From NCBI GenBank assembly GCA_964615975.1, contig CAZTTH010000047.1, positions 1 through 25,361 of the forward strand: a DNA stretch of 25,361 nt, read 5' to 3'. The notes beneath the pieces are model-generated. The model did no database searches. It was not told the origin of the DNA and saw only the letters and a program-made list of their open reading frames with translations. The stretch is from CAZTTH01 sp964615975 (lineage in GTDB: Bacteria > Verrucomicrobiota > Lentisphaeria > JABSQK01 > JAJFLO01). Both the position numbers and the translations under genes were made by a program. This document shows, in pieces, positions 24,796 through 25,361 of this stretch (its first letter is position 1; each line of letters starts with the position of its first letter).

Positions 24796-24927
24796 ACCTG
24801 GTTAATTAAGTTTGGTTGCGGCTCTGCCGCTTTGGTTAAGAATGCACGATCACCAGACTGATTGGCACGGCAGCGTGCGAAAATTCGACGAGGTGCAGTC
24901 CTTCTGAGTGATAACCAGGTTTTTTTT
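24794..24927 (+). terminator. Structured region with 11-bp closing stem and T8 tail
   Basis: AAACCTGGTTA (24794-24804), starting inside the TAA stop of the DASS fragment, is perfectly complementary to TAACCAGGTTT (24912-24922). T24920-T24927 follows as a run of eight Ts. Between the arms are further stems: GCGGC-TCT-GCCGC and GCACG...CGTGC. This fits either a long intrinsic terminator of the original transporter gene or a roughly 130-nt structured small RNA. The T run overlaps the stop codon of the convergent metallopeptidase gene. Confidence 0.5.
24852..24900 (+). repeat. Shared 49-nt intergenic element, copy B
   Basis: Matches 9366-9414 at 34 of 49 positions without gaps; the blocks ACCAG-N-CTGAT, GAAAATTCGAC and GCAGTC are identical. 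It lies within the loop of the terminator-like structure at 24794-24927. Confidence 0.45.
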
Positions 24928-25297
24928 AATCATATCCCAATTCGGTCAGCCGATCTTCATCCAATCCGAAGTAATGACCAAGCTCGTGTAACAGCGTGAT
25001 CCGAATTTCCGCGCGGACTTCGGCATCTGTACGCCCCGATCCCAGGATCGGGTAATAATACAGGGTAATCGCGTTGGGCAATCTCCCGGTAACGTCTTCG
25101 TCAGCTTCAATCAATGAAGCGCCATTAAAGACCCCCAAAAGATCGTTGCGATCGCTGATATCCAGTTCGCGCATGGTTTCCTCATCCGGCCAATCCTCAA
25201 TCAGCACGGCAATATTATTCATCGCCTGTCGAAACCTTTCCGGCAGGGTGACAATGACGTCGCGGATCGTGCTTCTGAATTCACTTTTGGTTATCAT
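24926..25297 (-). CDS. Small zincin-type metallopeptidase-family protein
   Basis: A 123-residue cytoplasmic protein of the predicted metallopeptidase family with minimal zincin fold (PF06262/DUF1025 type). HELGHYFGLDE at 104-114 gives two zinc-ligand histidines (H104, H108), catalytic E105 and an acidic third ligand (D113 or E114). Before it come the family motifs LGVFNGASL (53-62) and an ITLYYYPIL strand (77-85), followed by EVRAEIRITLLHE. The length is normal and no signal peptide is seen. Substrates are unknown for the family. The gene stands alone, with 64 bp of upstream sequence in the window, and its stop overlaps the T run of the opposing terminator-like structure. Confidence 0.9.
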   Translation of the reverse strand: MITKSEFRSTIRDVIVTLPERFRQAMNNIAVLIEDWPDEETMRELDISDRNDLLGVFNGASLIEADEDVTGRLPNAITLYYYPILGSGRTDAEVRAEIRITLLHELGHYFGLDEDRLTELGYD

Positions 25298-25361
25298 GGT
25301 GTCAGCCCAATTGTTATCAATATCATCGCTATATCCCCGCTGTGGAGTATGGTTTAGCGTC

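Noticed and set aside
1..25361. CRISPR array, tRNA, rRNA, insertion sequence or prophage
   Set aside because: No regularly spaced repeats, no tRNA T-arm pattern with a cloverleaf, and no transposase, integrase or phage genes were found on either strand.

Overview
The window reads as chromosomal DNA of a Gram-negative environmental bacterium with a heavy investment in two-component signalling. No rRNA, tRNA or other taxonomic marker is present. A type I 3-dehydroquinate dehydratase, a BrxA/BrxB-type bacilliredoxin and an Mrp ATPase with a C-terminal DUF971 domain would fit the PVC/Verrucomicrobiota range or a related phylum, but this is a weak inference. Shine-Dalgarno sequences are often weak or absent. 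A run of 100 Ns at 13666-13765 shows this is a draft scaffold.

Layout. At 30-788 (minus) lies aroD, divergent from a two-gene operon (1144-5662, plus) of paralogous receiver-PAS-kinase-receiver hybrid histidine kinases. The second of these has lost the phospho-accepting histidine. Converging on that operon, and overlapping it by 33 bp, is a minus-strand cluster nuoF - beta-carbonic anhydrase - YihY/BrkB membrane protein (9074-5630). A 449-bp non-coding stretch follows. Then comes a very large CHASE-PAS-PAS hybrid kinase (9524-13621) split by one in-frame TAG inside its first receiver. After the assembly gap come a receiver protein with a C-terminal Cys4 module (13955-14719) and hisC (14862-15962). 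The minus-strand pair mrp - bacilliredoxin (18147-16317) has a good sigma-70-type promoter and is divergent from a DASS-family anion/Na+ symporter (18531-20006) whose leader is full of hairpins.

The right-hand end is the most unusual part. The last 248 bp of the symporter gene are repeated almost perfectly (247/248) at 24544-24791. Between the two copies lies a visibly AT-richer 4.5-kb block with two minus-strand kinases: a GAF-GAF-LOV hybrid kinase that keeps the photoactive-cysteine motif, and a receiver-first kinase without a sensor domain. This looks like a blue-light-responsive phosphorelay module inserted at the 3' end of the symporter gene, leaving the old gene end and its terminator-like structure 4.8 kb away. 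A small zincin-type metallopeptidase (24926-25297, minus) closes the window.

Two intergenic regions 15 kb apart (9366-9414 and 24852-24900) share a 49-nt element with 34/49 identical positions and no gaps. The second copy sits in a structure closed by an 11-bp stem and followed by eight Ts. This is a candidate unrecognised structured RNA or repeat family.
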